Assembly: GCA_017440275.1 (NCBI GenBank)
Contig: JAFSHN010000007.1
Span: 1-60,939, forward strand
Direction of reading: 5' to 3'
Origin: Bacillota bacterium
Lineage (GTDB): Bacteria; Bacillota; Clostridia; Peptostreptococcales; Anaerovoracaceae
DNA: 60,939 bases
Position 1 is the stretch's first letter. The number at the start of each line of letters is the position of its first letter. The notes under the pieces are model-generated. The model did not search any database, was not told the origin of the DNA, and saw nothing but the letters and a program-made list of their open reading frames with translations. Shown in pieces: positions 42,896 through 52,116 of this stretch. A program made the translations under genes and the position numbers.

Positions 42896-44719
42896 GAAAA
42901 ATCTCCATAAAAAGGATATAAGCCCGCAGACTGCCATTCCCATAATTGTCGGACCGACAAATGCAATTAAAGACCAGAACCAACTGCCCGATTCTTTTTT
43001 TATGCTTAAAAGAGTGGTCGCGCAAGGCCAATGCATTAACGTAAATATCATCATATTTATGGCAGTCAGCATCGTCCATCCGTTTGCCTCAAGAAGTTGC
43101 CCAAAGAAATTTAAATCGGTAATCTCTGACAAAGTCCCCTGGCTCATATATATCATCATAGCAATTGGCAATACAATTTCATTGGCCGGAATTCCTAAAA
43201 TGAAAGAAACAATCAAAACGCCATCAAGCCCAATAGCTTTCCCAAAAGGGTCAAAAAAATCTGACATATAACTTATCACACTATTATTACCAATTGCAAT
43301 ATTTGCCAAAAGCCATATCAACACCCCACAAGGAGCGGCTACTGCAACGGCTCTGCCTAAAACAAAGATAGTCCGATCCAGTAATGATCTTACTATAACT
43401 TTAAGAAAATCCGGTTTTCTGTAAGGTGGTAATTCCAAGGTAAACGATGATGGTATGCCTTTAAGTAAAGTTACCGAAAGCAATTTTGTCAGTCCCAATG
43501 TACCTGCAATCCCTAAAACAATTACGGCTGTTAAGCAAAAAGCTCCAAGTGCGCTTGACTCTCCGGCAAAATAAATTGTAATTATGGAAATTAAAATCGG
43601 GAATCTTCCGTTGCAAGGCATAAGTGAATTTGTTACCATCGCCATCAGCCTTTCACGTTTAGAATCAATTATTCTGCAGCCGACTACTGCCGAAGCATTG
43701 CATCCAAGACCCATACACATAGTCAATGCCTGCTTACCGCATGCATCACAGCATCTGAAGCAGCGGTCCAGATTAAAGGCTACTCTCGGCAAGAATCCCC
43801 AGTCCTCAAGCAATGTAAATAGTGGAAAGAAAATTGCCATAGGCGGCAGCATTACCGAAATCACCCAGGCAAGAACTTTGTACATTCCATGAGCTATCAT
43901 ATCACAAATACAAATTGGCATGCCCAAGGCAAATAATCCATTCCACAGCGGATTTTCCACGGCAAACAATATATTTCCCAAAACTTCCGAAGGATGGTTG
44001 GCGCCTTTAATAGTAATCCAAAATATTGCCAGAAACATCAGGGCCATTACCGGGAAACCGACAAAAGGGTTCGTCAAAATCCGGTCTATCTTGGTGCTCA
44101 AATCTTCCTTTCTGTCACTTTGTTTAATCACTTGTGCCGCAATATTTTCAGCTTTCTGTGCAGTTACATACGGATTCCCCAGCAATTCAGGAACAAACCC
44201 ATATGATTTAAAAACATTGCTGTTATCCTGCAGCTCCCGTGCGACTTCTTCAAGCTTCTTTCTCGACTCCTTCTTTCTGGAGGCACGAGTCGTAATAACT
44301 CTGATACCCAGAAGCTGAGACAACAGTTCTTCATCAATCGTAATTCCTGCTTTTTCAACTTGATCCATGAGATTAATACATAGGGCCACATCTTTGCGGT
44401 GTGTCAGAATCTGCAAAAGTAAAATCAAATTTCGTTCAAGACGTGTACCATCACAAACAACTATTACACCCTTGCACTCGGGATCACAAATCATATCTCT
44501 TGCCACTTCTTCTTCCTTGGATCCTACATTGAGCGAATAACATCCCGGGGCATCAATCAAGGTTATCAACCCATCTTCCGTTTTCCATACACCTTTTGCA
44601 TTGACAACGGTTTTCCCTGCCCAGTTTCCTGTATGTTGATGCATTCCCGTCAGGTTATTGAAAATCGTACTTTTCCCCACATTGGGATTACCGGCAAGTA
44701 CAATCCTGGTTTCATTCAA
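42890..44719 (-). CDS. feoB: Ferrous iron transporter B
   Basis: 609 residues, shorter than the 770 of E. coli but normal for clostridial forms. The N-terminal G domain has AGNPNVGKST, DAPGCYSL (Ala where most FeoB have Leu) and NLMD. The membrane part holds the Cys-containing DACGKQALTMCMGLGCNA and a later conserved PCNGRFPILI. It imports Fe2+ in anaerobic conditions. Its ATG overlaps the feoA stop as ATGA. Confidence 0.94.
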   Translation of the reverse strand: MNETRIVLAGNPNVGKSTIFNNLTGMHQHTGNWAGKTVVNAKGVWKTEDGLITLIDAPGCYSLNVGSKEEEVARDMICDPECKGVIVVCDGTRLERNLILLLQILTHRKDVALCINLMDQVEKAGITIDEELLSQLLGIRVITTRASRKKESRKKLEEVARELQDNSNVFKSYGFVPELLGNPYVTAQKAENIAAQVIKQSDRKEDLSTKIDRILTNPFVGFPVMALMFLAIFWITIKGANHPSEVLGNILFAVENPLWNGLFALGMPICICDMIAHGMYKVLAWVISVMLPPMAIFFPLFTLLEDWGFLPRVAFNLDRCFRCCDACGKQALTMCMGLGCNASAVVGCRIIDSKRERLMAMVTNSLMPCNGRFPILISIITIYFAGESSALGAFCLTAVIVLGIAGTLGLTKLLSVTLLKGIPSSFTLELPPYRKPDFLKVIVRSLLDRTIFVLGRAVAVAAPCGVLIWLLANIAIGNNSVISYMSDFFDPFGKAIGLDGVLIVSFILGIPANEIVLPIAMMIYMSQGTLSEITDLNFFGQLLEANGWTMLTAINMMIFTLMHWPCATTLLSIKKESGSWFWSLIAFVGPTIMGMAVCGLISFLWRFFL

Positions 44720-44934
44720 AGGTTACTCACCTCCACCATTATATTTCTTGCCTCTGCCTTCCTTACTGCCATAACTGCGCCTCTTATTCTATAGGCCTTT
44801 GGATCTCCTAATGGACTTTTGAGTACGCATTCCACCTGTGTTCCACTCACAAGTCCCAGATCAGAGAGGCGCTTTTCTTCCGTTTTTACTACCCGGGCCA
44901 TCTGACCCACTTCCAATTTATCTAAACCTATCAT
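44716..44934 (-). CDS. feoA: Ferrous iron transport accessory protein A
   Basis: 72 residues from ATG at 44934 after AAAGGA; the longer frame is not needed. SH3-like fold with LSDLGLVSGTQVECVL and YRIRGAVMAVRK. It stimulates FeoB. A clear Fur or DtxR box is not visible to me. Confidence 0.92.
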   Translation of the reverse strand: MIGLDKLEVGQMARVVKTEEKRLSDLGLVSGTQVECVLKSPLGDPKAYRIRGAVMAVRKAEARNIMVEVSNL

Positions 44935-45003
44935 AGGAACAGTCCTTTCTTTTTTGCTATTATTAAAATATGTTCTATACATCTTTCCTGTGAAAAAGGG
45001 CGC

Positions 45004-45034
45004 AAAAAAACAACCCTTCAAATCGAAGAGTTGC
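45004..45034 (-). terminator. Terminator after the YihY gene
   Basis: CAAC-x-CTTC/GAAG-x-GTTG hairpin followed by seven Ts on the minus strand, upstream of feoA. Confidence 0.8.
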
Positions 45035-45040
45035 TTAATT

Positions 45041-45937
45041 CTAAATAATATTAAGTGGTTTGCGTCTCGCTTTTGCTTCCTCCGAAATAGGAATATTATT
45101 CGTCGGTCTTGTTGCCCACCACACGCGGTTAAAGGTAATTCCCAGACACATTACCCATGCCAGGAACCAGAACCAGAACATAAGAGCTACGATATTTGAC
45201 AATGAGCCGTATAAAATGTCATAGTTTGCCGCACGCGAAGTATAAAGCGCATACACATAGGTCACTACCAAAAATCCAATGGCAGAAAAGATACTGCCGG
45301 GGATTACATCTTTAAAAGGAGTTTTGTGGGTCGGTAAAATGTAATAATTGTACGAAATCATCAAAAAGTACATTGCCCAGGCAAGCGGCCATCTTAAAAC
45401 AAGCCATGCCTTTGTACTCAGTTCTTCACCCACAACCTGACCGAAAATCAAGTTAATTATCAGTTCTCCATATACGAATACAACCAGCGAAAAGGCTACT
45501 GTGAAAATAGTTATTATCACAGTCCTCATAGATTTTAATCTGTCACGTAAAAATCCCTGTCCAATAACTTCACCGTCTGTAAAAGTATAATTGGCTACTC
45601 TTGACAGTGAAAACTGTACTCTTGAAGCTGACCAGACTGCTACAATACCCAGAAACAAACTGTTAACACCTGAAGGAGAGTATTCAATCAAGGATAGCAA
45701 CTGATCTGCTCCTTCCACTGATACGTTTACCTCTACCCAATCCCGCAATTCTTCCAATGACAAGGAAAACAGCCCTAAAAGTTGAGACAAAAGAATCAAA
45801 ATAGGGATAATTGAAAGAAAAAGCGAAAAGGCAATCTGAGCTGCCACGCCTTGGTAATATGGTTCCTGAAACTGATGAATCATAAGCAGGAACATTTTTT
45901 TGACACGCTTACCGGCACGGATTGTAGTCGCTTTCAT
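45041..45937 (-). CDS. YihY/BrkB family membrane protein
   Basis: 298 residues with six membrane spans. Family marks are the early AAQIAFSLFLSIIPILI (about 33-49), WSASRVQFSLSRVAN near 122, and YGSLSNIVALMFWFWFLAW near 245. Once taken for RNase BN; its true role is unknown. It follows rdgB by nine bases. Confidence 0.9.
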   Translation of the reverse strand: MKATTIRAGKRVKKMFLLMIHQFQEPYYQGVAAQIAFSLFLSIIPILILLSQLLGLFSLSLEELRDWVEVNVSVEGADQLLSLIEYSPSGVNSLFLGIVAVWSASRVQFSLSRVANYTFTDGEVIGQGFLRDRLKSMRTVIITIFTVAFSLVVFVYGELIINLIFGQVVGEELSTKAWLVLRWPLAWAMYFLMISYNYYILPTHKTPFKDVIPGSIFSAIGFLVVTYVYALYTSRAANYDILYGSLSNIVALMFWFWFLAWVMCLGITFNRVWWATRPTNNIPISEEAKARRKPLNII

Positions 45938-45945
45938 CTGGTAAT

Positions 45946-46539
45946 TTACCTTTCTTTTAACAGTGCCTCTAACTTTTCCAGTGCTTTAGCTCTATGACTG
46001 ATGGAATTCTTTTCTTCATCTGTCAATTGGGCATAAGATTTATCAAAACCATCCGGTACGAAAATTGGATCGTATCCAAATCCGTTTTCTCCAACCGGAA
46101 CTTTTATTATTCTTCCAGGGCATTCGCCTCTTGCTACAAGAGTTTCTCCATCTGGGAAAATCATCGTTATAACAGAAACAAATTTAGCTTTTCTGTCTTT
46201 TTCCTCAACCCCTTCAAGCAGTTTTAGCAGTTTTTCATTATTCTTGTCATCATCACAAGGTTCACCTGCAAAACGTGCTGAGTATACGCCGGGAGCACCG
46301 CCCAGGTAATCAACCATTAGTCCGGAATCATCTGCAATGGTTGTTTTACCTAAGACTTTCATCATTTCCGATGCTTTTTTATATGAGTTGGCTTCAAAGG
46401 TATCTCCATCTTCTTCCACATCGAAATCAGGAATTCCTGCCTCGTTCTTTGGAATTACTTCCATACCGAACTTGCTCATTATTGCCTGAATTTCTTTAAT
46501 CTTGTGTTTATTTGAAGATGCCGCAACTATTGTTTCCAT
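45946..46539 (-). CDS. rdgB: XTP/dITP diphosphatase
   Basis: 197 residues. SSNKHKIKEI at the start, the catalytic IADDSGLMVDYLGGAPGVYSARF near 67-89 (in two parts) and SHRAKALEKL at the end are the Ham1/RdgB signature. It removes damaged purine triphosphates. Three bases after rph. Confidence 0.95.
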   Translation of the reverse strand: METIVAASSNKHKIKEIQAIMSKFGMEVIPKNEAGIPDFDVEEDGDTFEANSYKKASEMMKVLGKTTIADDSGLMVDYLGGAPGVYSARFAGEPCDDDKNNEKLLKLLEGVEEKDRKAKFVSVITMIFPDGETLVARGECPGRIIKVPVGENGFGYDPIFVPDGFDKSYAQLTDEEKNSISHRAKALEKLEALLKER

Positions 46540-46541
46540 AA

Positions 46542-47255
46542 TTAAAGTTCTCCTGTAATTTCTTTTTGAATCTTGTGCAAATCACTGCAGCCTTTAGCTG
46601 CCAGTGCAAGAAGTTCAGCCAGTTCTTCAGGGCGGAAAGGTCTTTCTTCTCCTGTCCCCTGAATTTCGATATATTCACCTGCATCAGTCATTACAACATT
46701 CATATCAACCATTGCACGGGAATCTTCCTGATAACACAAGTCTAAAATTCTTTCATCTTCTACTATGCCTACGCTTATTGCAGAAACAAATCCCTTAACA
46801 GGAATTTCGTCAATCATCCCTTCGGATTTCATCCATTTCATAGCTTCTGCCATTGCAACAAAAGCACCTGTGATGGAAGCAGTTCGTGTACCTCCGTCTG
46901 CCTGAATAACATCGCAGTCAATCCAGATTGTACGCTCTCCTAATTTCTGCATATCTACTACAGAACGGAGTGCTCTGCCGATTAAACGCTGAATTTCAAC
47001 GCTTCTGCCATCAGGCTTACCCTTGTCTCTCTTTTTGCGTGTACCAGTTGAGCCCGGAAGCATACCGTATTCTGCAGTAACCCAGCCTTGACCTGTACCA
47101 ACCAGGTGTCTTGCAGTTGAATCTTCCACAGTTGCTGTGCAGATTACTTTAGTATTGCCCATTTCGATGAGCACAGAGCCCTGTGGACTCATAAGATAAT
47201 TATTTGTAATTATAACAGAACGAATCTGATTATTTTCTCTACCGTCAAATCTCAT
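46542..47255 (-). CDS. rph: RNase PH
   Basis: 237 residues. [19 protein letters not shown] near the start, the phosphate site [13 protein letters not shown] near 125, and RALRSVVD are typical. It trims tRNA 3' ends with phosphate. rph-rdgB is a common pair in Bacillota. Confidence 0.95.
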   Translation of the reverse strand: MRFDGRENNQIRSVIITNNYLMSPQGSVLIEMGNTKVICTATVEDSTARHLVGTGQGWVTAEYGMLPGSTGTRKKRDKGKPDGRSVEIQRLIGRALRSVVDMQKLGERTIWIDCDVIQADGGTRTASITGAFVAMAEAMKWMKSEGMIDEIPVKGFVSAISVGIVEDERILDLCYQEDSRAMVDMNVVMTDAGEYIEIQGTGEERPFRPEELAELLALAAKGCSDLHKIQKEITGEL

Positions 47256-47286
47256 ATTTCTCTCCCTAGATATTTTTTCCTATAAT

Positions 47287-47337
47287 ATTTTATCATACCA
47301 CGCATCCTTTTACAAAGTTTTTGTTTCGTGATATAAT
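47287..47337. promoter_or_regulatory. Overlapping divergent promoters of rph and the 2-hydroxyacid dehydrogenase gene
   Basis: Plus: TTTACA (47309-47314) and TATAAT (47332-47337), 17 bases apart. Minus: TTGTAA (47310-47315) and TAAAAT (47287-47292), 17 bases apart. The two -35 boxes share the same bases. Confidence 0.7.
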
Positions 47338-47366
47338 TAATCCATCTTATTATGTGGAGGTAAAAT

Positions 47367-48278
47367 ATGAAACTTGTAATCCTTGATGGTTTTGCAATCA
47401 ATCCCGGAGACCTGTCATGGGACGATCTGGCGAAAATAGGAGATGTGACCGTCTATGACCAGACGCTTCCTCATCAAATCGCAGAAAGAATAGGTGATGC
47501 AGAGGCTATCTTTACAAATAAATGTATAATCAACGAAGAAATACTAGAACAATGCCCACAGCTTAAGTTCATTGGTGTTCTGGCTACCGGATATGACGTT
47601 ATCAATTTAGATGACTGCAGAAAACGCGGTGTTGCCGTATGTAATGTTCCGGCATACTCCAGCGAAAGCGTTGCCCAGCACACATTTGCTCTTATTCTGG
47701 AACTCTGCAATAATGTGGCGCTTCACAACGAAGCAGTTCAACAAGAAAAATGGTGTGATTACCCTCACTATTCCATGGTGGTTAAACCTCTTTTCCAGCT
47801 CAACGGTAAATCCCTTGGTATTATCGGTTATGGCAATATCGGGAAGCGTGTAGGAGAAATCGCTGAGGCTTTCGGTATGACAATATATCCTTACAGCCGC
47901 GATCCAGAAAAAGCGATAAAGGCTGATATCATCACTGTTCACTGCCCTGCTACTGCAGAAAACAAAGGGTTCCTGAACAAAGAATTCTTTGAAAATATGA
48001 AAGATGGTGCTTTCCTCATCAATACTGCCCGCGGAGCATTAGTTAATGAATCAGATCTTGCAGAAGCTCTCAGAAACGGAAAACTGGCAGGTGCAGCCGT
48101 GGATGTGGTCAGTGCTGAACCTATGAAAAAGGATAATGTACTTTTAGGAGTTCCTAATCTTCTGATTACACCTCATATTGCATTCACCACTAAAGAGGCA
48201 AGGGCTGTTGTATGCACAACTGTTGCAGAAAATCTCAGTTCATATCTTGAGGGCGGCAGACTTAACAGAGTAGATTAA
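47367..48278 (+). CDS. D-2-hydroxyacid dehydrogenase, glycerate dehydrogenase-like
   Basis: 303 residues. NAD motif GIIGYGNIGKRVG near 147, catalytic Arg in NTARGALVNE near 222, Glu in VSAEP near 251, His in TPHIAFTTKEAR near 270. Closest in feel to hydroxypyruvate (glycerate) reductases. GGAGG precedes the ATG. Single gene with its own promoter and terminator. Confidence 0.88.
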   Translation: MKLVILDGFAINPGDLSWDDLAKIGDVTVYDQTLPHQIAERIGDAEAIFTNKCIINEEILEQCPQLKFIGVLATGYDVINLDDCRKRGVAVCNVPAYSSESVAQHTFALILELCNNVALHNEAVQQEKWCDYPHYSMVVKPLFQLNGKSLGIIGYGNIGKRVGEIAEAFGMTIYPYSRDPEKAIKADIITVHCPATAENKGFLNKEFFENMKDGAFLINTARGALVNESDLAEALRNGKLAGAAVDVVSAEPMKKDNVLLGVPNLLITPHIAFTTKEARAVVCTTVAENLSSYLEGGRLNRVD

Positions 48279-48286
48279 TTTCATAC

Positions 48287-48322
48287 AAAAATGGAGGGTT
48301 TACACCCTCCATTTATTATTTT
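48287..48322. terminator. Bidirectional terminator
   Basis: ATGGAGGGT/ACCCTCCAT hairpin with a four-base loop between convergent genes; T-rich on the plus side, A-rich on the other. Confidence 0.85.
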
Positions 48323-48996
48323 TATAAACAACATATAATCGGCAGACCACCCATATAACCGCCGCCGCAGCACATATTCAGACAAATAAATGTAGCACAG
48401 CACTGTGCCATACTGCTATTTCCCATCATTGTAGGGTTTCCTCCGTAGCGCTGGCTTTGCTGCTGATATCTCACTCCGCCACCCTGCAGCTGTGAAAGCA
48501 GATTTGCATAGTAGAAATTGTTTGGCTCAAAAGCGCAGGCAGCCTTGGCATGTTCAACAGCAGTAGCATTGTTACCAATCTTATAATTGGCGATGGCACT
48601 ATAATAGTACCATGGACCTCTGCGATCCTGAACCTGCTCAAGCACATTAAGGCCTTCTCTGTAATATCCGCTTTGGATATAGTTGAGAGCCGCTCTCATG
48701 TACTTTTCATCCTGACTTTCATTGGCCTGAGCTTGTTGCTGCTGTCTGTAATAATCACCAAATCCCCATGGATCATTGGAATTACCATATCCCATATTTT
48801 GATTCTTACCTTGACGCATATCCATAATTGTTTGATATGCCTGTTGAACTTCCTTGAACTTTTCTTCGTAAGCATCTTGATTTGGATTATTCACATTAGC
48901 ATCAGGATGATATTTTCTTGAAAGTTGTCTATATGCTTTTTTAATTTCTTCATCTGTGGCGTTTGGACTAACACCTAATACTTGATACGGATTCAT
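48322..48996 (-). CDS. J-domain protein with TPR-like middle and Cys-rich tail
   Basis: 224 residues. The J domain is complete at 1-62, with the HPD tripeptide in [10 protein letters not shown] Gln-rich linker (about 85-92) leads to a helical repeat region (about 95-170). The end is unusual: seven Cys in the last 27 residues, including QCCATF, MCCGGGY and the terminal IICCL. The tail could bind metal, be acylated or sit at the membrane. It starts at the stop of the DUF5685 gene, so the two are one unit; it should recruit DnaK to the partner or its client. Confidence 0.85.
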   Translation of the reverse strand: MNPYQVLGVSPNATDEEIKKAYRQLSRKYHPDANVNNPNQDAYEEKFKEVQQAYQTIMDMRQGKNQNMGYGNSNDPWGFGDYYRQQQQAQANESQDEKYMRAALNYIQSGYYREGLNVLEQVQDRRGPWYYYSAIANYKIGNNATAVEHAKAACAFEPNNFYYANLLSQLQGGGVRYQQQSQRYGGNPTMMGNSSMAQCCATFICLNMCCGGGYMGGLPIICCL

Positions 48997-49838
48997 TATT
49001 CTTCCTTTTGCTCCTTGCCATGGTTCTTCGCTTTAGTCTGCCCAAATTTCACCCAAACTCCTGAATAAAGAATGTTTCTCATTATCTCCACATTTTCTAC
49101 CAGCGGCAGTCTTTCAAAGGCATCTGTACACTCGCCTATCATCATAAGCAGCAGATTAAGAACCTGATTTTCAAAATCTTCATTATTGTAAATAACTTTA
49201 AACGGATTATATGATCCGCTTTTTATATCGTCTTCTATATCTTCGTAGGCATCCAGAAGATAAATATATTTTCCCAGGTAAAATCCCACCCTATACAAAT
49301 CTTCTTTCCACTCATCTTCTTTGTAGACGAATATTGAAGCCATTATTTCTCCAAATATTTTAGCAGTTCTGTCAATGCTGACTTCTTCAGCCGCTTCCAT
49401 ATCAGAAAGTTCTTTCAGCTTATCCTCAATAAATTTAGCTTTCATCGGATATTCGGCTTCTATTCTTTTACGTGCGCCGGATAAACTTGCTGCTATAGCC
49501 TTCTTGGAAAGCTTCTTGTCGTCCTTCCAATCATCTATACATTTATGATATGCAAGCAGCACTTCCATATCAGCGCAATAATCAGTGACTGAACTCTGTC
49601 TTGCCCTATGTTTTGCAACCGGATGAACAAAACATCTGCTCTCTTTGATTGTCTCTTTTGCATCATACAAATCACTGAGAAGCATCAGAAGAAAAGTCAT
49701 ATCATAAGTCAATGTCACTCTGCCCTTTAGCCCGTGTCTTTCCCCCAGCGTATGACACAGACCGCAGTAATAACTTTTGTAGATGTCAAATTCCTTAATT
49801 TTTAATTCCGGCTTGTTTATTAGTACATACCCAAACAT
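48996..49838 (-). CDS. DUF5685 helical protein
   Basis: 280 residues, all-helical by pattern, with the conserved [15 protein letters not shown] near 23-37, CFVHP near 68 and an acidic [12 protein letters not shown] near 193. The acidic segment recalls metal-binding helices of terpene-synthase-like folds, but this is only a resemblance. Function unknown. Coupled with the J-domain gene. Confidence 0.82.
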   Translation of the reverse strand: MFGYVLINKPELKIKEFDIYKSYYCGLCHTLGERHGLKGRVTLTYDMTFLLMLLSDLYDAKETIKESRCFVHPVAKHRARQSSVTDYCADMEVLLAYHKCIDDWKDDKKLSKKAIAASLSGARKRIEAEYPMKAKFIEDKLKELSDMEAAEEVSIDRTAKIFGEIMASIFVYKEDEWKEDLYRVGFYLGKYIYLLDAYEDIEDDIKSGSYNPFKVIYNNEDFENQVLNLLLMMIGECTDAFERLPLVENVEIMRNILYSGVWVKFGQTKAKNHGKEQKEE

Positions 49839-49888
49839 TATATTATCTCCTATCCCCTTTTTGCAAGTGCTTGTCAGGTATATTTTAA

Positions 49889-49919
49889 CAAAAAAAGCAC
49901 ACGATGTGTGTGCTTTTTA
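49889..49919 (-). terminator. Terminator after mrp
   Basis: AAAAGCACAC/GTGTGCTTTT hairpin with a five-base loop, then seven Ts on the minus strand. Confidence 0.88.
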
Positions 49920-49926
49920 TGAAATC

Positions 49927-50763
49927 TTATTGACGGCTTCCGCAGCCTTCAACTCCGCAGCTTGAACAGCTACCTGTGCATCCTTTAGGTTTAGGCATTC
50001 CGTCATGCTTGTTAGGATTATCTGCCTTCATGCAAGCTTCTGCCATCTGGAGAAGACCTGTAGTATCCAGAGTTTCAACAAGACCCTGGTCACATGCTGC
50101 TGCAACCTTTGGTTCCATAGGCAATTTTGCAATATCTGTAATTCCGTACTTGGCTGCAATTTCTTCAATGTGGCTTTCGCCGAAAATGTTGTGCTGTTTG
50201 CCGCAGTCAGGGCATACAAAGTAAGACATATTTTCAACAAGACCCACTACAGGAACATTCATCATATTCGCCATTTTTACAGCCTTTTCTACAATCATAG
50301 AAACCAGTTCCTGAGGTGAAGTTACGATTACGATGCCATCAAGAGGCAGGCTCTGGAAAACTGTCAGGGCTACGTCACCTGTTCCAGGCGGCATATCCAC
50401 AAACATAACATCTATATCGCCCCAGATTACATCATTCCAGAACTGTTCTACAACGCCGCTTAAGACAGGCCCTCTCCAAACTACAGGATCTGTATCATCT
50501 TCCAGCAGAGAGTTTACGGAAATGGTCTTGATTCCTGTATTTGTTAATACAGGTAGAATTGCCTCTTCATTACCCAGAGCCTTCTGAGTCAGACCGAAAG
50601 CCTTTGGAATTGATGGGCCTGTAATGTCAGCATCAAGAACTGCTGTCTTATATCCTTTTCTCTGAGCAGTTACTGCTAACATAGAAGTAACGCTGGACTT
50701 ACCAACGCCGCCTTTGCCGGAGACTACCCCGATTACTTTTTTAACATTTGACTGACTATTCAT
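49927..50763 (-). CDS. mrp: Mrp/NBP35-type Fe-S cluster carrier ATPase
   Basis: 278 residues. Deviant Walker A SGKGGVGKSS at 15-24; CPDC near 194 supplies the bridging cluster Cys pair, and the extra tail KGCTGSCSSCGVEGCG adds four Cys, giving a second possible metal site. It should load Fe-S clusters on apo-proteins. Its start overlaps the MFS gene by eight bases. Confidence 0.92.
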   Translation of the reverse strand: MNSQSNVKKVIGVVSGKGGVGKSSVTSMLAVTAQRKGYKTAVLDADITGPSIPKAFGLTQKALGNEEAILPVLTNTGIKTISVNSLLEDDTDPVVWRGPVLSGVVEQFWNDVIWGDIDVMFVDMPPGTGDVALTVFQSLPLDGIVIVTSPQELVSMIVEKAVKMANMMNVPVVGLVENMSYFVCPDCGKQHNIFGESHIEEIAAKYGITDIAKLPMEPKVAAACDQGLVETLDTTGLLQMAEACMKADNPNKHDGMPKPKGCTGSCSSCGVEGCGSRQ

Positions 50764-51982
50764 TTATTTTTTCTCCTTTATCTATTTGAATTGCTGTTAA
50801 CATAATTATAAACGCTAAGATACAAACGGCTGCTACCAGAAGCCATCCTACTTGGTATGTAAACACAGTAAGGAAATATCCCATAGTAACAGGGCCAATA
50901 CATCTTCCCACATTGCTCGCCACTTCAAAAAGTGACTGATAAGCCGCCTTGTGTGCTTCAGGAGCTCTGCCGGCTATGAAAACACCGCTTCCCATCGAAA
51001 TCAATGTCTCCCCTGCCGTCCAAATCGGTGTCGCAATGAGAGCAACCCAAAGAGTCGAACCACCGCCGATGGCCGCGAAAGCTCCAAATCCTACCAAATA
51101 CAGCAGTATTGCTATTGCTGCATTTTTCAGTTGACTGTTACGTTCCGTAACTCTTAACAAAACGGGGGACCATACTGCACAAAAGATTCCGTTAAGTACC
51201 CAAACTCTTGATACCCACATTGCACTTTCTTCAAGCCCCGCACATTTGTTAAAATGCAGCGGCATCATATAATTAATCTGAACATAGCAGAAAAATGCAA
51301 GGATAATTGCCAACAGGAACATAAGCAATGTCTTGTCTTTCTTCAATGACATCAAGAATTCTTTACGATCTCCTTTACCTGCTGTACTTTCTATTCTAAC
51401 CTGAGACGGCTCATATACTTCTTTAAAAAAGAATACGATGATGAGTGTTGCAGCACCGAAGAACAAAGCCTGTCCCCAGAAAATCCAGCGGATGTAGTTA
51501 TAAAACAAAAAACCCGCAAAGGCCTGGCCTATTGCATATCCCACATTGATACACAGGAACATCAAAGAAAAACTTTCTCTTCTGTTGCTTGGATCTGCAT
51601 TGTCTGTCACCATGGCTGAACAAGTCGGAATGGCACCGCTGAAGCACATGCTCATTATGATCATCGCCAAAAGTGCCCAATAAGAATAAACAAAACATCC
51701 TCCGAAAACAAGAGCCGCAACGGCCAGAAACATTGTGCCTACAAAAACTTTCTTACGTCCGTAATTGTCCGCCAATCTTCCCGCAATAAAAGCTCCTGCA
51801 ATTCCCACCAGAGAAAAGACAATCATCATATACCCGGCAACAACTTCAGAAAGGCCTAATACTCCGGTCATAAACAGAGAGTTAAAAGAATAAATAAACC
51901 CTCCCATAGCCGTTACAACACGTGTAATACAAATAATATATACTTGTTTAGGCAATCCTTTGTATTGTGTAATTATATTCAT
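50756..51982 (-). CDS. MFS transporter
   Basis: 408 residues from ATG at 51982 with AGAGGTG upstream; the longer frame crosses its promoter. Twelve spans, the loop 2-3 motif GRLADNYGRKKVF near 68, and a repeat-like loop 8-9. Substrate unknown; drug or metabolite efflux of the DHA type is likely. Sharing a transcript with mrp is probably incidental. Confidence 0.85.
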   Translation of the reverse strand: MNIITQYKGLPKQVYIICITRVVTAMGGFIYSFNSLFMTGVLGLSEVVAGYMMIVFSLVGIAGAFIAGRLADNYGRKKVFVGTMFLAVAALVFGGCFVYSYWALLAMIIMSMCFSGAIPTCSAMVTDNADPSNRRESFSLMFLCINVGYAIGQAFAGFLFYNYIRWIFWGQALFFGAATLIIVFFFKEVYEPSQVRIESTAGKGDRKEFLMSLKKDKTLLMFLLAIILAFFCYVQINYMMPLHFNKCAGLEESAMWVSRVWVLNGIFCAVWSPVLLRVTERNSQLKNAAIAILLYLVGFGAFAAIGGGSTLWVALIATPIWTAGETLISMGSGVFIAGRAPEAHKAAYQSLFEVASNVGRCIGPVTMGYFLTVFTYQVGWLLVAAVCILAFIIMLTAIQIDKGEKINE

Positions 51983-52017
51983 AGATTCACCTCTGCTGCG
52001 AAATTGCATCATAGATA

Positions 52018-52045
52018 ATTTTATCACTTTAATCAGCAGTGTCAA
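52018..52045 (-). promoter_or_regulatory. Promoter of MFS-mrp
   Basis: Minus-strand TTGACA (52040-52045) and TAAAAT (52018-52023), 16 bases apart. A plus promoter for the acyltransferase (TTGCAA, 18 bases, TATAAT) lies next to it. Confidence 0.6.
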
Positions 52046-52116
52046 CATCTCCTCTTGCAACAGTTACCAAAAATATCATATAATAATTTTATACTTTATA
52101 CACGCAGAGGTAATAT

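Noticed and set aside
44934-45003. Fur or DtxR box before feoA
   Set aside because: No convincing palindrome of either type could be found by eye.
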